From NCBI RefSeq assembly GCF_040954835.1, contig NC_090711.1, positions 14,193,001 through 14,257,000 of the forward strand: a stretch of 64,000 nucleotides of DNA, read 5' to 3'. Within the stretch, counting starts at the first letter, position 1. Each line of letters starts with the position of its first letter. This DNA is from Lepisosteus oculatus (taxonomy: Eukaryota; Chordata; Actinopteri; Semionotiformes; Lepisosteidae). The notes below the pieces were generated by a model, which was given only the letters and a program-made list of their open reading frames with translations, ran no database searches and was not told the DNA's origin. This document shows positions 52,701-63,268 of this stretch, one piece after another. Made by a program: the position numbers and the translations under genes.

Positions 52701-55700
52701 AGCTCTCCAGTTAAGAGTGGGAGCCCCAGATACAGTTCTGTGCTTCACGACATCCAACGGCTTTCTGGGGCCTACGCATCTGGTGAGCACAGAGACGCAC
52801 AAGGTCCGTGCTGGAGACCGAGAAAGCACATGAACTGGTTTCTGAGCAGATACTTCCAGCTCCACACTTCCAACAGAGAGCAGCATCTTAACGGCACTGC
52901 TGAACTTGCCAATTAATGGAAGCAACAATTAATACACTGCCTTGATGGAGCGAAAGGAGGTAGGTAAACCCGCTTTCAGAAACTGTTAGAAATATAATTA
53001 AAAAGGCTGAATGGGGGCTCAGTGTGAGGCAAAGGGAAACTGACCAGGCCCAGCAGCTTTCTGCCCAGTGAAGTGGTTGCTCTATGCGTGTTCACTGTTT
53101 GCAGGCCATTTGTAAACAGGCCTGTTGCTGTGTGCATTACCATCGAGCAGCAACGGCCAGTCAAGACGCACAGCACAGCAGGGTCTCCAGTGCTCGTTAG
53201 CGCCTCCATTGTTAAATATGGGGCAAGGCAAACGGCCACCTGATCCAGATCACCGAGGTGTGCAGCAGGCCATCACAGACCAGCAGGAAAGAGCTGACCG
53301 GTGAAAAGCACTTAGCATTCAGGAGGGGAAGCCACTTCACTTATCTCGCCTGGGTAACAGCAGCAGCCCCAGGATGAGGCAGATGGAGTGGAGAAGTGAG
53401 AAACTGCTTCACTAATCACATGAAGAAGACATTTCAGAGGCCAGATTGGGCCCTGTGACCTGGAGTTTAGCCAGGATACAGGGGTTATACACTGCCATGG
53501 GATCTTTAATGTTAGAACTGAAGGCGGACACCTCCTACAGGACAGTGTCTGTAGTAACCACCGCGAGACAATTTTCTAGTCCAGGAGGAAGGGTGCCACC
53601 TACCGGGCCAGCAACACCAAAACCGTTCTTTAGAAGTCCCCCATGCCGATACCAGCCAGAGCTGATGCATTTAGTTTCTGGGAGGACACTAATGATACAA
53701 CAAAAGTGTTCAATCAGTACTGGGCAGCTGGTGCGCCTTCAGATACTCTTTACAGCTCAGCTATTAAAGAAAGCAGAATCAGCTAGTAAATGATGGCTAG
53801 ATTAACTGCTTTAACCAGCTCTTCTTCAGTGGCTACTGCTTCAAAGGATTTTATTCAGTGTGGCAGGACTGGACTGCTCTGGGATACTAGGGGGCAATGT
53901 TGTTAAATGCTATACGCCTACAAAGGCATCTTTTATCAACTCAGACTTTAGTTTAATAAGGGCTGTGTAAGACCTCCAACCTCTGGTTCTTTGTAAATGA
54001 TTACAAGTGAATATCAAACAGTTTGGCAGCTCAATCAGCACATCTTATTTTATGGAGAGATTTGATAGTTTATCAACAGTTTATGTATTCAATACGTTGT
54101 ATGCGCTCAACTCATGTCTTGTCTTTTGGATACTCCTTTTCATACGTACGTTATTATTGACAAGAAACGTGTTCCCATGGCGGTATACTGTACCGTCATG
54201 GATCTTTCCTCCTCAGCTCGAAGCGAGCCCAAGGCCAGACCCAAAACCCAAGGCGAATGAGCTCCACTAAACCACACGTACCTTTCACAACACACTGAAC
54301 AGAGCGCCGCGGTTAATCTACACACCTGGTGACCCAGCCCAGCATGCAGGACCCGCAAAAACAAAAATTCTGTAATAATAGCGATTTTCTCTGGTGGGAC
54401 ATGTTTTTGAATGAAAGGAACGCTTGGTTGCCTCTCATCCACTCCACGAACGCGTGAAAAACAAAAAGTTACCACTTTCACCCAAACCCGCTAGTACAAA
54501 CTGATTTGCAAGCCGTTACTCTGCGTACTCGCACCTCCCCAGAAGTCAACTCCGAGTGACACGTTTGAGCCAGCAGTCTTGCGGGTCTGCGCGCACTGAA
54601 TCGTTTGCTATCCCTTGTGCAAGGGAAGCTGTAACCCCCCTCCTGTAATCTGATCCACAGCGCAGCGGAGAATACGGGAATTCCTCCGGGCAGCCCTGAC
54701 AAAGGGGACAATGCGCATCCCCCGTCCGCCCGGGGGAGAGCCGAGCACGTCTCGCACGGCGGCGCGCTGCCGTAAATCCCGTGGCCCCGGGGCAGGTATA
54801 ACCGAGCGGCCACGGCCGATACTGTACCGCCTTGGAAAGGTGCGGGTCTGGGCACTGAAAACGTGTAGCAACGGGCGGTACAGCTGGCTGTAGCCCCGTT
54901 CAAAACTCGAAACGCTATCATGCCCGAGACACACGTGTGTATTCCCACAGGGGGGAGAAGCTACAAGTTGTGTCGCTCTGAATGGACTCGTCGAAGTCGG
55001 CGATAACTTGTGAGGGTAACTTGTGGAAGCGAGCTCCGGTGGACAAGGACGGCCTGTTCTACCTCGGAAACGTTTTTAAAAATAAAAACAGCGTAAGATT
55101 CGATACAAGATCCACTGGATTAACAGGGCTGAATCTAAACGGAGCTGAATCAAAGAGGCTGTCGGAATTAGTATCTGGAGCAGCTTACACTTCTGCATTT
55201 ACGCTGCCATTAATAGTTCGCAGGAATGTTAAAAGTCAAACATTCATCCCCAAATCGCCCCCTTTCCACGCTTTAGACGGTGTGAAACGAACCTGGCAGA
55301 AGCCTGAACACCGTCTTTGTTTATAGTAAATAGGAAAAAAAAGGAAGCTGCGCGGATTTCTCAAGCTGTCAAAAAAGTTCAGCGGCAGAAACGTGGCTTC
55401 GGAAAATAATTCTGGGAGAGCACGTCAAACTGCACATCCTCACAACTGGAGAGGAAAACAAGCTAGATGACCCAACTGCTGCACACAAGTCATAATTTTA
55501 CAATTTAAATCAGGGCTACCCTCGTATTTATGGTCATCGGTAGTTTGCGCCTTAAATGTGAGCAATTACTTAATTACTCGAAAAATACAAATAGAATCGC
55601 TTGCGAATCCGCAAGAGAAACAGACTTAAAACTTTAAAAAGACGGAGCCGTTCCAGTCTACCTTTTGTTGGTTGGCCACATTTTCCCCATTTATTCAATA

Positions 55701-56160
55701 TATAAACCGGACTACGCCGTCAAATATTCTGGCCCGGACACAGCTCGATGTTATTGTGCTTACGACTTACAAAACCGTGGGGAGGGGGGGGGGAATCCTG
55801 AGCTGAACCCATGCATTTCAACACAATTCCCCCCGAAAAAATACATTAAAAAAGTACAAAGAGCCCCCTTACACCCACGACCCTCCCCTCTCCCGACTGT
55901 TCTCCTTGGCTCCGCCAGATGGACACCATGCTTGCTTCCAAACATAACTGTCCCTCCAAATTCAAACCCAAACACACGCTGCATTTACTCGCAACAAAAA
56001 GCCGCATTCCTTTTAAAAACAACAGCCGAGCGCACGGCTCGTTTGCGGCTTCGCCACCGTCCGCCTACAACAAGCCCCGCTTCGAAAACGCCACACACAC
56101 ACACAAAAAGAACAAGATCCAGGCCGAAATATGCAACCCACCTCTCTTGAAAGGTTTCAT
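48935..56160 (-). CDS. tgif2: TGIF2-type TALE homeobox repressor
   Basis: Represses TGF-beta/SMAD and retinoid target genes in the nucleus by binding TGTCA-type sites and recruiting corepressors. Three minus-strand coding exons (19, 257 and 834 nt) give 369 residues. The TALE homeodomain spans about residues 46-108: [20 protein letters not shown], then [16 protein letters not shown], and helix 3 [24 protein letters not shown] and ICNWF match TGIF2 (TGIF1 has VCNWF). A PPDLS motif (15-19) fits the CtBP consensus PxDLS. The C-terminal conserved block [12 protein letters not shown] (228-239) and an Ala/Leu helix (243-262) follow. A GC-rich tail of about 105 residues after that is longer than in human TGIF2 (237 residues in all). 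The start in mini-exon 1 is inferred (see exon 1). Confidence 0.9.
50900..51432 (+). repeat. 5S rRNA-derived SINE, copy 7
   Basis: Standard head, body and (att)n tail, more diverged than copy 6 (tail aaagtgatttgagtgg). It lies in the tgif2 intron between exons 2 and 3, antisense to the gene. Confidence 0.87.
51500..51737 (+). repeat. 5S-derived SINE, copy 8 (5' truncated)
   Basis: The body and tail only, from ccccattggcgtttacaaat to ggcgctatataagcg and a degenerate (att)n end. It finishes about 45 nt from the tgif2 exon-2 donor. Confidence 0.84.
51782..52038 (-). CDS. tgif2: tgif2 coding exon 2 (first part of homeodomain)
   Basis: 257 nt, phase 1 to 0. It encodes an acidic N-terminus with [19 protein letters not shown], and the homeodomain to LSVLQ. 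Donor gtgaga at 51781. Very GC-rich. A SINE lies 45 nt past the donor. Confidence 0.93.
52150..52570 (-). mobile_element. L2 LINE 3' fragment
   Basis: Shows more than 80 percent visual identity to 27209-27600: [23 protein letters not shown] and the tail gccacgtttaaaggcgct near 52175-52195. It lies in tgif2 intron 1, sense to the gene. Confidence 0.82.
54480..55080. promoter_or_regulatory. Second CpG-rich block in tgif2 intron 1
   Basis: Dense CpG (gcacgtctcgcacggcggcg and neighbours) stands out from AT-rich surroundings, about 1 kb 3' of mini-exon 1. TGIF genes are known for alternative first exons, so an internal promoter is possible. No start exon with a fitting donor was identified. Confidence 0.4.
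56142..56160 (-). CDS. tgif2: tgif2 coding exon 1 (mini start exon)
   Basis: ATG at 56160-56158 encodes MKPFKR plus one base, then a gtgggt donor. Phase 1 exactly fits the acceptor of exon 2 (ttccag, then CC-CCC-CAG), and the joined total of 276 nt ends in frame at helix 3. Exon 2 has no ATG at the place where mammalian TGIF2 starts (MSDSD there, VSDSD here), so an upstream start is required. Another first exon in the CpG-rich 54.5-55.1 kb block is an alternative. Confidence 0.55.
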
Positions 56161-56239
56161 TCTTTGTGATGGAAGAGGGCTGCTTTCGCTCCCAGGCTGC
56201 AGTCTTTTTGAAGTTCTTCGCAAAAAGCCCGTGAACCAA

Positions 56240-56960
56240 GACAAGTCACTGACAAAACGGGAATTTCCAGCGCCTGGCGTCGCATGCGACCGCTTCTGCT
56301 TTCTCCCTGGCCGAAACCCCCCACTGAAGAGCGTCCCTGCCTCGTCCGGCTTTTAAATCCAGCTCCTGGAGACGGTCCTGAAAGAAATTAGTCTTGATCA
56401 ATTGTGTCAGTGTTCCTGTCGCTGTAGCCCGTCTACCTGCAGGCAAACACCAGCTCTGTCCTCGGTTTGCCAATCTGACAGCCCGAGTCGGGAAGGTCCC
56501 TCCCCCGGCGCCCGCCGGATCCAATCACGGCCCGAGGAAAGCGGGAGCCCGTCGGAGGTATCATGGAGTGAGTGACAGGCGCAGCACCTCATTCAGAAGT
56601 CAAGAAGGCCCAGCAACTTGCTGAGAAACTGTGGCTTGAACTGATTAAGTAACGCAGGGCGAATCCGACTGCTTTGGGGGGGCAAGAACACCACGCCGCC
56701 GTGTTAAAACGGAGCGGGAGCCCGCTTTGTTTCGATTTCGGTTCCCCTCGGCGCTGTCGGCCGTGTGCGCCGGGGAACACGTTGCGAGAGTCAGCTGCGG
56801 GCTTCCCCGTCAGGGCACCCCCAAACCCCGTCAGGGCACCCCGTCAGCTGCGCTGCTTGCGACCCGGGCGCCGGTCCCGCGGTCGGGCTGTGCCGCTCGA
56901 ACTTCCTGCACGGCAAAGTGTCGACGAGAAGCAATACAAACTGTTGCAGGGCTAAAGTGA
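56240..56960 (-). promoter_or_regulatory. tgif2: CpG-rich tgif2 promoter region
   Basis: Many CpGs, an inverted CCAAT (gatccaatcac near 56518) and GC-rich sequence lie upstream of the inferred start exon. Position and composition fit a TATA-less promoter. The start site is not resolved. Confidence 0.55.
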
Positions 56961-57289
56961 AAAGCGTGTGGCTATATTCGCCCCATTATTCAATCATTCT
57001 CTTGCCAGCGTGTGCTATAATGCCGATTCCCCATGTCAGCCAGAAAGCTTGGAACAGTAGCTGGTGGTAGAATCACTTGGAAAACAGAAAGAAATAATGA
57101 GCAGTGTAATAATACGATAATTTGGGCACCTTCACTGGGAATCGCAAACTGGTTCATTGAGCTTAGTCTGGTCCTTATAACCGAAAAATGTATTAATTTC
57201 AGAGGGTTTTTGAGATAAAAAAGTTGCTACTGTATTATATACAGGAGATATTTTATTATCCAGACCTGCAGATATTCAGTTAATCATTG

Positions 57290-57890
57290 TTCAAAATAGC
57301 TACTATGCTCTGTAAGCCCAGTAGGAATAAAAACACCAGATAAATATCAGGGCTGGTTTATGCTTGAATCTACAAATAAGTAATCCTTTATAAAATACAC
57401 TAAAGAAGATACAAGAGTAAAAAAAATAATAATCTTGATCTTCAGTGAATGACATCACAGGCCTAATCTGATTTAGATTTCCTTCATATGAATGTTACTG
57501 TCTAGAGTATTGTACACTTACAAAACACTCAACTTGCTAAAATTAGTGACCACACATCAAGTTTCAGGGTCTTATTCAAGTCTTGCTGGTAAATGTTAGA
57601 ATCTACAACAGGCCTCATCTGATTTATATGTGTTCCTTCATAAGTACAGTTACAAGACACATTGCTTTAAACTAGTGGCCACACAGAGTCACTCTGGTGG
57701 CCAGTGGGATAGTGTAACTGTTCAAAATATATTCTGTGAAACACGAGTAGGAATAAAACCAGATGTATAAGTGCATGTGTATGCTGAAATCTACAAGTAA
57801 GTAATGTTTTATAAAAAAAATACATGTGTCGAAAGAATGTTTAGTCTTGAACTGCAGCGAATGACAATACAGGCCTCATCTGTTTAGAAG
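57290..57890. repeat. Diverged local duplication between tgif2 promoter and next gene
   Basis: gtaggaataaaaacaccaga with atctacaaataagtaat (from 57330) recurs as gtaggaataaaaccagatgt with atctacaagtaagtaatg (from about 57747), some 420 bp later. A third partial unit (caggcctcatctgatttata, about 57606) lies between. AT-rich and non-coding. Confidence 0.7.
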
Positions 57891-57943
57891 TGCCGGGGCT
57901 CAAATGTGAAGAGATTTGACATCGTATGCAGAGTCGTTCACAC

Positions 57944-58215
57944 CTATAGCTGGACTGATGCTCCCCTGCTTTCAAACGCAAAGCGCTCTGTCTGCACTCG
58001 TCCGAGCTGCTGATTGTCCATCTGAAGGGGGGAAGGGTGAATACCGTGAGTCTTTAGGGCCCAGTCCTGCCACTGGCCAAGACGTGTGACATATACCAAT
58101 TTACTAGCTTTGACATCAAGTCTCAGCTTCTCTTTCACTCTGATGGCCTGTGGAATAGGGCAACTGTCTCTTGAACTGGATCTAACAGCTTCACATATGT
58201 TCTGTGTGTTCGGAT
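57944..58215 (-). CDS. Unidentified gene, terminal exon
   Basis: 272 nt, phase 1 to stop. Acceptor tttctctgcag; opens PNTQNICEAVRSSSRDSC; ends TERFAFESRGASVQL, TAG at 57946-57944. The 91-codon open stretch begins exactly at the acceptor that fits the phase. Confidence 0.62.
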
Positions 58216-59228
58216 CTGCAGAGAAAAGTGCAAAACAAGCAAAAACATGTTGTTTCCTCAACAAAAGAGTCATTTCTGATTTAAAATAATGTGTAAATTG
58301 GAGTAGTTTTCCCTTCACACGAGGACATTGCTGTTATCTAATCAGATGAAAGAAGAGTGACAGAGTTTAATGCTGTCCATAAACCAGTTTGGTTCTGAAC
58401 AGAGAAGATGACAAGGGGGGGTTAGGTGAATTTAGGACTGAAACAATAGTCATTTATTTATGCTAAGGATTTAGTGTGGAAGCTGCCTGGCCAAACTCTT
58501 TAGGCCTCCTTGGATCAATAAGCTACAAGCCGCTAAGTGAGTTAGACTCAAAATGGCCGCCTCTCCTTTGTAGGCTTTCTTGCCTTCTTACATTCTAGCA
58601 ACGGCACACCCTGGGCTCCAGCTGACAGCCGCTGACAGCCAGGTGAAACCAAGAGACCAGGATCGTGATGTGTGAGCTGGAAGACCGGGAGGAGTCAGTA
58701 CAGGGAGCTAGTGTTTTTCTAAACAGACAGAAGACATCACAGAGGAGCTGGCTTTTGTCGTCGTTGCTGGGGTGCAACGTAATTTGGCAACTACAGGTTT
58801 CGGACTGCAGATCAGGCCACACAGCCCGGGTTTTTATGATCAACACCTCTTCATCACATATGACCTCGAAGAGATCCTTCTTTCCATGTGAAAGAGTTCC
58901 CTGAAGACTTACCGTCCAGGCCTGTAGGCAGGGAAGGCACATTAAACCATTCCCAGCAGCCTTTATTGTGTTATTACAATCAGGTCAAAACACAAGAGCT
59001 AGTCATTCAAGTACTACTACTATTAGTAGTAGTAGTATCAGTTGTAGTGACACAGGCAATATGTAGCAAGGATAATAGCCCTGATCTGTAGTGGTTATCC
59101 TTTAAAACTACCTCGCAGCTCCCGTTCTGTGCAGGATAGGACATTCCAGGTCTCTTATGATCAGCAAGGTCTGCTTTGGAGAACATGAATGTAATTTCCT
59201 CATACACCCTACTCAGATATTCAGACAG
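57944..59228 (-). CDS. Unidentified gene, last three coding exons
   Basis: I do not recognise the family. Three minus-strand exons (117, 127 and 272 nt) carry good acceptors and GT donors, and phases agree (0/0, 0/1, 1/stop), giving 172 residues. It reads LSEYLSRVYEEITFMFSK at the start, then LFEVICDEEVLIIKTRAVW, and KEKLRLDVKASKLVYVT near the end, finishing FESRGASVQL and TAG. No signal peptide, membrane span or known motif is evident; composition is that of a soluble globular protein. The first exon starts in phase 0 without Met, so upstream exons must exist, in 59.2-64 kb or beyond. It is tandem to tgif2, with its 3' end about 1.4 kb upstream of that promoter. It could also be a decayed gene, but no stop or shift is seen. 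Confidence 0.6.
58795..58921 (-). CDS. Unidentified gene, exon n-1
   Basis: 127 nt, phase 0 to 1. Acceptor cttccctgcctacag; opens AWTVSLQGTLSHGKKDL; donor gtagtt after ACCT. A second in-frame acceptor (gtcttcag) 21 nt downstream could be an alternative. Confidence 0.58.
59112..59228 (-). CDS. Unidentified gene, exon n-2
   Basis: 117 nt, 39 codons, phase 0 to 0. Acceptor ataagcag after a long T tract, donor gtagtt. Confidence 0.6.
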
Positions 59229-61470
59229 CTGCTTATAAAAAAAAAAGCACAACTGAAGGCACGGTCGTTTATTTCACAAAGTTTTATTGAATTCAACTTC
59301 TCTTTGTTGTATTCACTTTTTAAGAATTTGCCATCGTAGCTGTATAAATAATGTTTTTGACAGACACCTAGGAATTTTCAAAGCTGAAAGTCAGGAAGCA
59401 CAGGGATTCATCACTTCCTATTGCAATTCCCGAAATCCCCCCCCCCCACACAAAACACCACTGCTCCCTGGCAACACAGATTGCAGTTTCACACCTGGGT
59501 TGACCTCCCAGCCAAGCAAAACACATTGAAAGCTCTTACAAATGCTTCCAAGGAAAAGATCAAATTATCTAAATGAGATTGTTGATCAAAAGGTTTAGCT
59601 CATTTATTTCCTTTTGTTTCAGCTTCAGTTACTAGCCATGCTAATTACATCACCAGGAAAGACTTCTGGGGCTCACTGCCAGAATGTCCACACAGTGCGT
59701 AAACTGGTGTTACACAGAGGTAACACACTGAGGAGAGACACTGATTCCCCCACGTCATTGTCACTGCCTGGCTTCTCTCTCTCTTGCTGTTTCTTGGACC
59801 TGTTCCGCTAATCACAGGACCCAGAAGTACAACCTTCATTCCTCTGCCTTCCTGAGGCTACGACAGCTATTCAGAAAGAGCAAAGTGATGGAGCTTGAGC
59901 TATAAAGGAAAGAGAGGCTTAAACCTCTACCCACTCATTATTGTGGAGAGGGATCCCATTGCTATGTGCCAGCATAAGGACACAAACCCTAATGTCCAGG
60001 CAAAATTGTGTTCTGGCCTTCATAAAGGTCCTCCTTCATGCAACAGGTGAAGCGATTCTTCACCTCCCATCCTGACCTGCGGTGCAATGACAGCTAGTGG
60101 CACATGGAGGACGAAGCAGGTTCATCATCATCAATGACAGTGGGTTGAAGGAATATGAAGGAAGTAACCCTGATGTCAGAATGCTTTCTGAAGCAGTATC
60201 GCAAGCCAGAAGGTGACATCATTAAACGTCACAGTCTGACACAGTCAGAGAGGGTAGAAGAATTAGCGCAGCAAAGCCAAGCGTCATTTGTATTGAATGC
60301 TCACCCATCATTAGACATCCACTTATTCCTGATAGGGGTCATAGCAACCTGGAGCTTATCCCAGAAGCGCAGGTGCAGGGCAAGACTGCACTAGTCCATA
60401 GCAAGGGGCCTACAAGCCCTCAGGGACATTTTAGTGCCACTGATTTCCAGGGAAAGATCATGCAGACTCCTCACAGAAGGTACCCAGTACAGGCCAGATT
60501 CAAAGACACGAGAAAAAAAACCCTGGGAGGAACTTGCTGACCTCGACTTGCTGACCTCTGCACCACTCTGCTATCCCTATTTTTAAATGCTTTACAATCT
60601 TAGAACTAGTTATTGCATTTGATTTCATATCATGCTTTTACTCTGTTTTTATTACATCTTGTGCTGCTTTTAAACGTACAGCTGTTTTCATAACACAGCC
60701 CTGAATGCTGGTTTTGGTCCCGTTATTCTTAGAGCAGTAGAATGACATGAGGAAAAACTCCAAAAGTATTTCAGGAATGTTGTTCAGTTACGGTTCAGAA
60801 AAAAAGTGGTGTTGATTAAAAACAGAGGTTGAGCAGAAGCTGGCCTGGCATCTTTAAAGTCCACTAATTTCTATGATGTTACAAGTATTCGTTATTCCGT
60901 TTGAAAGAAAAGGTCAAAATTCGTTGTTCAGTTTTAACGAAAAGGTCAAAAGCGCCACGAGCTGATCAGGCCACTGCGTCGCCGGAGCTCTCTTGTCAAC
61001 AGAGAAATGGGTTGACCCCTTGGTTCACTGGACTCGCTGTCTGTGACGTCTGTTCGTGAACACCCCAGCTCTGACACGGGTGCATTAGACAAATTAATCC
61101 AGCAGCCGAAGACATGCCAGACTCCTCAAGTCATTTCTAATAATGCCTAGTGCCTGTGCCTAGGTCTCCCATTTAAGTTTACAGACCAGAGGCCTGGCAA
61201 ATCAATGTAGTAACTCAAATTGAATAAGGATGGTACTGTGTTGTGAAAAATGTGTCAATGTGTACAGTCCTGCTGTGCTGATTAAATTACCTGCCCCCCA
61301 CCTTTGTCTACTGTAACTCTGCTTTAAATGCTCCACGAAAGCATGTGATTCACCTTGTTTAATGAAGTTGAGGAATTAATAATAGCAGAGGCCTGGCAGA
61401 GAGAAGTGTGCTCCCCAAGACCTCCCTGTACATGTAGTTCAAGTAGGGAGCTGGGTCAGCATGCGTAGGC
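59229..61470. other. No gene seen (expected to hold upstream exons of the unidentified gene)
   Basis: A stretch near 60.3-60.5 kb resembles a decayed SINE. No minus-strand exon with matching phase was found by eye, but short exons would be missed. Confidence 0.4.
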
Positions 61471-61706
61471 TGCAATGGAACAAGCAATAGGTTTATTCCG
61501 TGCTAAAAAGAGAAGAAAGGAAACATTTTGAAAGGAAAGGAAACAAACGTTTCGGCTGTGGAGCCTTCTTCAGGTGTGGGGGAGAGGGGTTCTCTCGTGC
61601 CTCGTCTGCTGCTGGTTTTCCTCTCTCCCCCACACCTGAAGATAGCTCGTTGTGTTTCCTTTCTTCTCTCTTCAGCACGGAATAAACCTTTACTTGTTCC
61701 TTTGCA
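61471..61706. mobile_element. MITE-like element with long inverted repeats
   Basis: The left arm (61471-61600) and right arm (61615-61706) are near-perfect reverse complements. Outer ends are tgcaatggaacaagcaatag and cttgttcctttgca. Shared blocks are ggtttattccgtgct, agagaagaaaggaaac and cttcaggtgtggggga. The left arm carries an extra aacgtttcggctgtggagcc. No coding capacity. Confidence 0.82.
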
Positions 61707-62754
61707 GTCCCTGTACACGTTTCTTTTCTTTGCCCTTGATGGGCTGGGCGGCTTTCTCCGAGATGTACCTGAAAGAGTTTTTTCAAACAGTTGTGCCTTG
61801 TTTTTGTGATGGAGACTGACTATTGTCATGTAAAAAAGGGGGTCTGGAGGATGAGTTGCAGGGGGTGTTTAGCAGAGAGCAGCGCTCAGAAAGCCACAGT
61901 TTCAGCCCTTGATGGTTTCTTTTCAGACTGGTGGCGTGTGTGTGTGTGGTCGAGAGTCGCACCACAATGCCGCAAAATGGTGACAGAAGCACTGAATCAC
62001 ACTGACGATTCACGTTCACGGCCTAGCTGGGCGGCACCCTCTCCGCGAGGAAAGAATTTAAAATGAAAGGACAGCAGAACAATTTCCGATAATGAATAAT
62101 CATCCAAAACGTTTTCCCTCTTCTCTACATTTTCTAGGCCGTGTAAGAGTGCCTTTTTTGTACAATTAAAGAGGAACGGCAACGCTATTTTTATATTTTG
62201 GGGAAAGGACTGGTATTGATGAGTGCATTTCAAATGTACACAGTAGTAACTCGTAAAACTTCCAGTTTACAACACAAAACAGAAGAAACTTCCAGGTATG
62301 CACAGTGTCATATTCTGCGACCCAGAACCAGACAAGAAAGTGATGCAGACCTATTACATTATAAACAAGCCACCTTGTGAATATATCACTTTAAATCCGA
62401 TAGAATACTACTCGTTTACTCTGCATGAAGATCACATTGGAACATTTCTGAGGCGAAATGTCTGCTGCACAACCTGTACGTATTCGCTCGTTCAGCACGT
62501 TACACTCGTTATTACAGTGACTAGTTACCTGGAGGGCCACAACATGTTGCAGTGTGAGTGAACTCTCGAGTTTTGTGTTTAATTCAACATTGGTGTGTTT
62601 TTTCCCCCCATACTGTCAATGAATTTATTTTTTGTTACTGAGATTTAATAACCGGTGTCAGACTGCAGTTCCCCGTTAAATCGTTTGGAGAAATCCACAA
62701 CAAAGTCGGTTTTGCTGGCTGCCTGCAGGCTCTGCTCCAGTGAGGAGGATGTCT
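61707..62754. other. No assigned feature
   Basis: A plus-strand open frame at 62298-62561 has protein-like composition but no recognised family or clear splice sites; listed as unassigned. Confidence 0.35.
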
Positions 62755-63268
62755 CTGCACTGAAGCCATTACCGGCTGTGAACTACCAAACATCCAGGAT
62801 ATCTACTCAGCTAGATGTCTGAAGAAGGCCAGGTCTATTCTCAAGGACCCCAGTCATCCCAGTCACAAACTGTTTTCCCTCCTACCGTCTGGTAAACGGT
62901 ACCAAGCATTCGGTCCAAGTCCAACAGACTACGGAACAGCTTCTACCTCCAGGCAATAAGTCTGCTAAACAGCCAACCTGCAGCTCCTTCAGCAAATCAC
63001 CTGTAATGGCTACATGGACACACAGGTTTCACTATATTCAGCATAACTGCACTACTTGTATATATTGCACACACCATGGAAACATAGCAGCCCTACTCGT
63101 ATTGAGTTTTATTCAATTTCTATTACATCTATTATTATGTAACCTTATTTTCATAACCTCAATTTTGTGATTTTTGTGAGCTCGCAGAAAAGACATTTCA
63201 TTGCCGGCAACTACTGCTGCACGCTGTATGGTTGTGCATTTGATAAATAAACTTTGATTTGATTTTGA
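62755..63268 (+). mobile_element. LINE 3' fragment
   Basis: Reverse-transcriptase end in broken frames (gtcatcccagtcacaaactg = SHPSHKL; ctcctaccgtctggtaaacg = LPSGKR; agcttctacctccaggcaat). A 3' UTR follows, with the tail gaaaagacatttcattgccg and aataaactttgatttg. Same family as 12985-13110. Confidence 0.75.

Larger units (their letters stand above)
52039..56141 (-). other. tgif2 intron 1
   Basis: About 4.1 kb if mini-exon 1 is right. Holds an L2 fragment (52.15-52.57 kb) and the CpG-rich block; 52.6-54.4 kb shows nothing recognisable. Confidence 0.5.

Noticed and set aside
62298..62561. A possible plus-strand exon with protein-like composition
   Set aside because: It has no recognisable family, no convincing acceptor and donor pair, and no neighbouring exon in phase.
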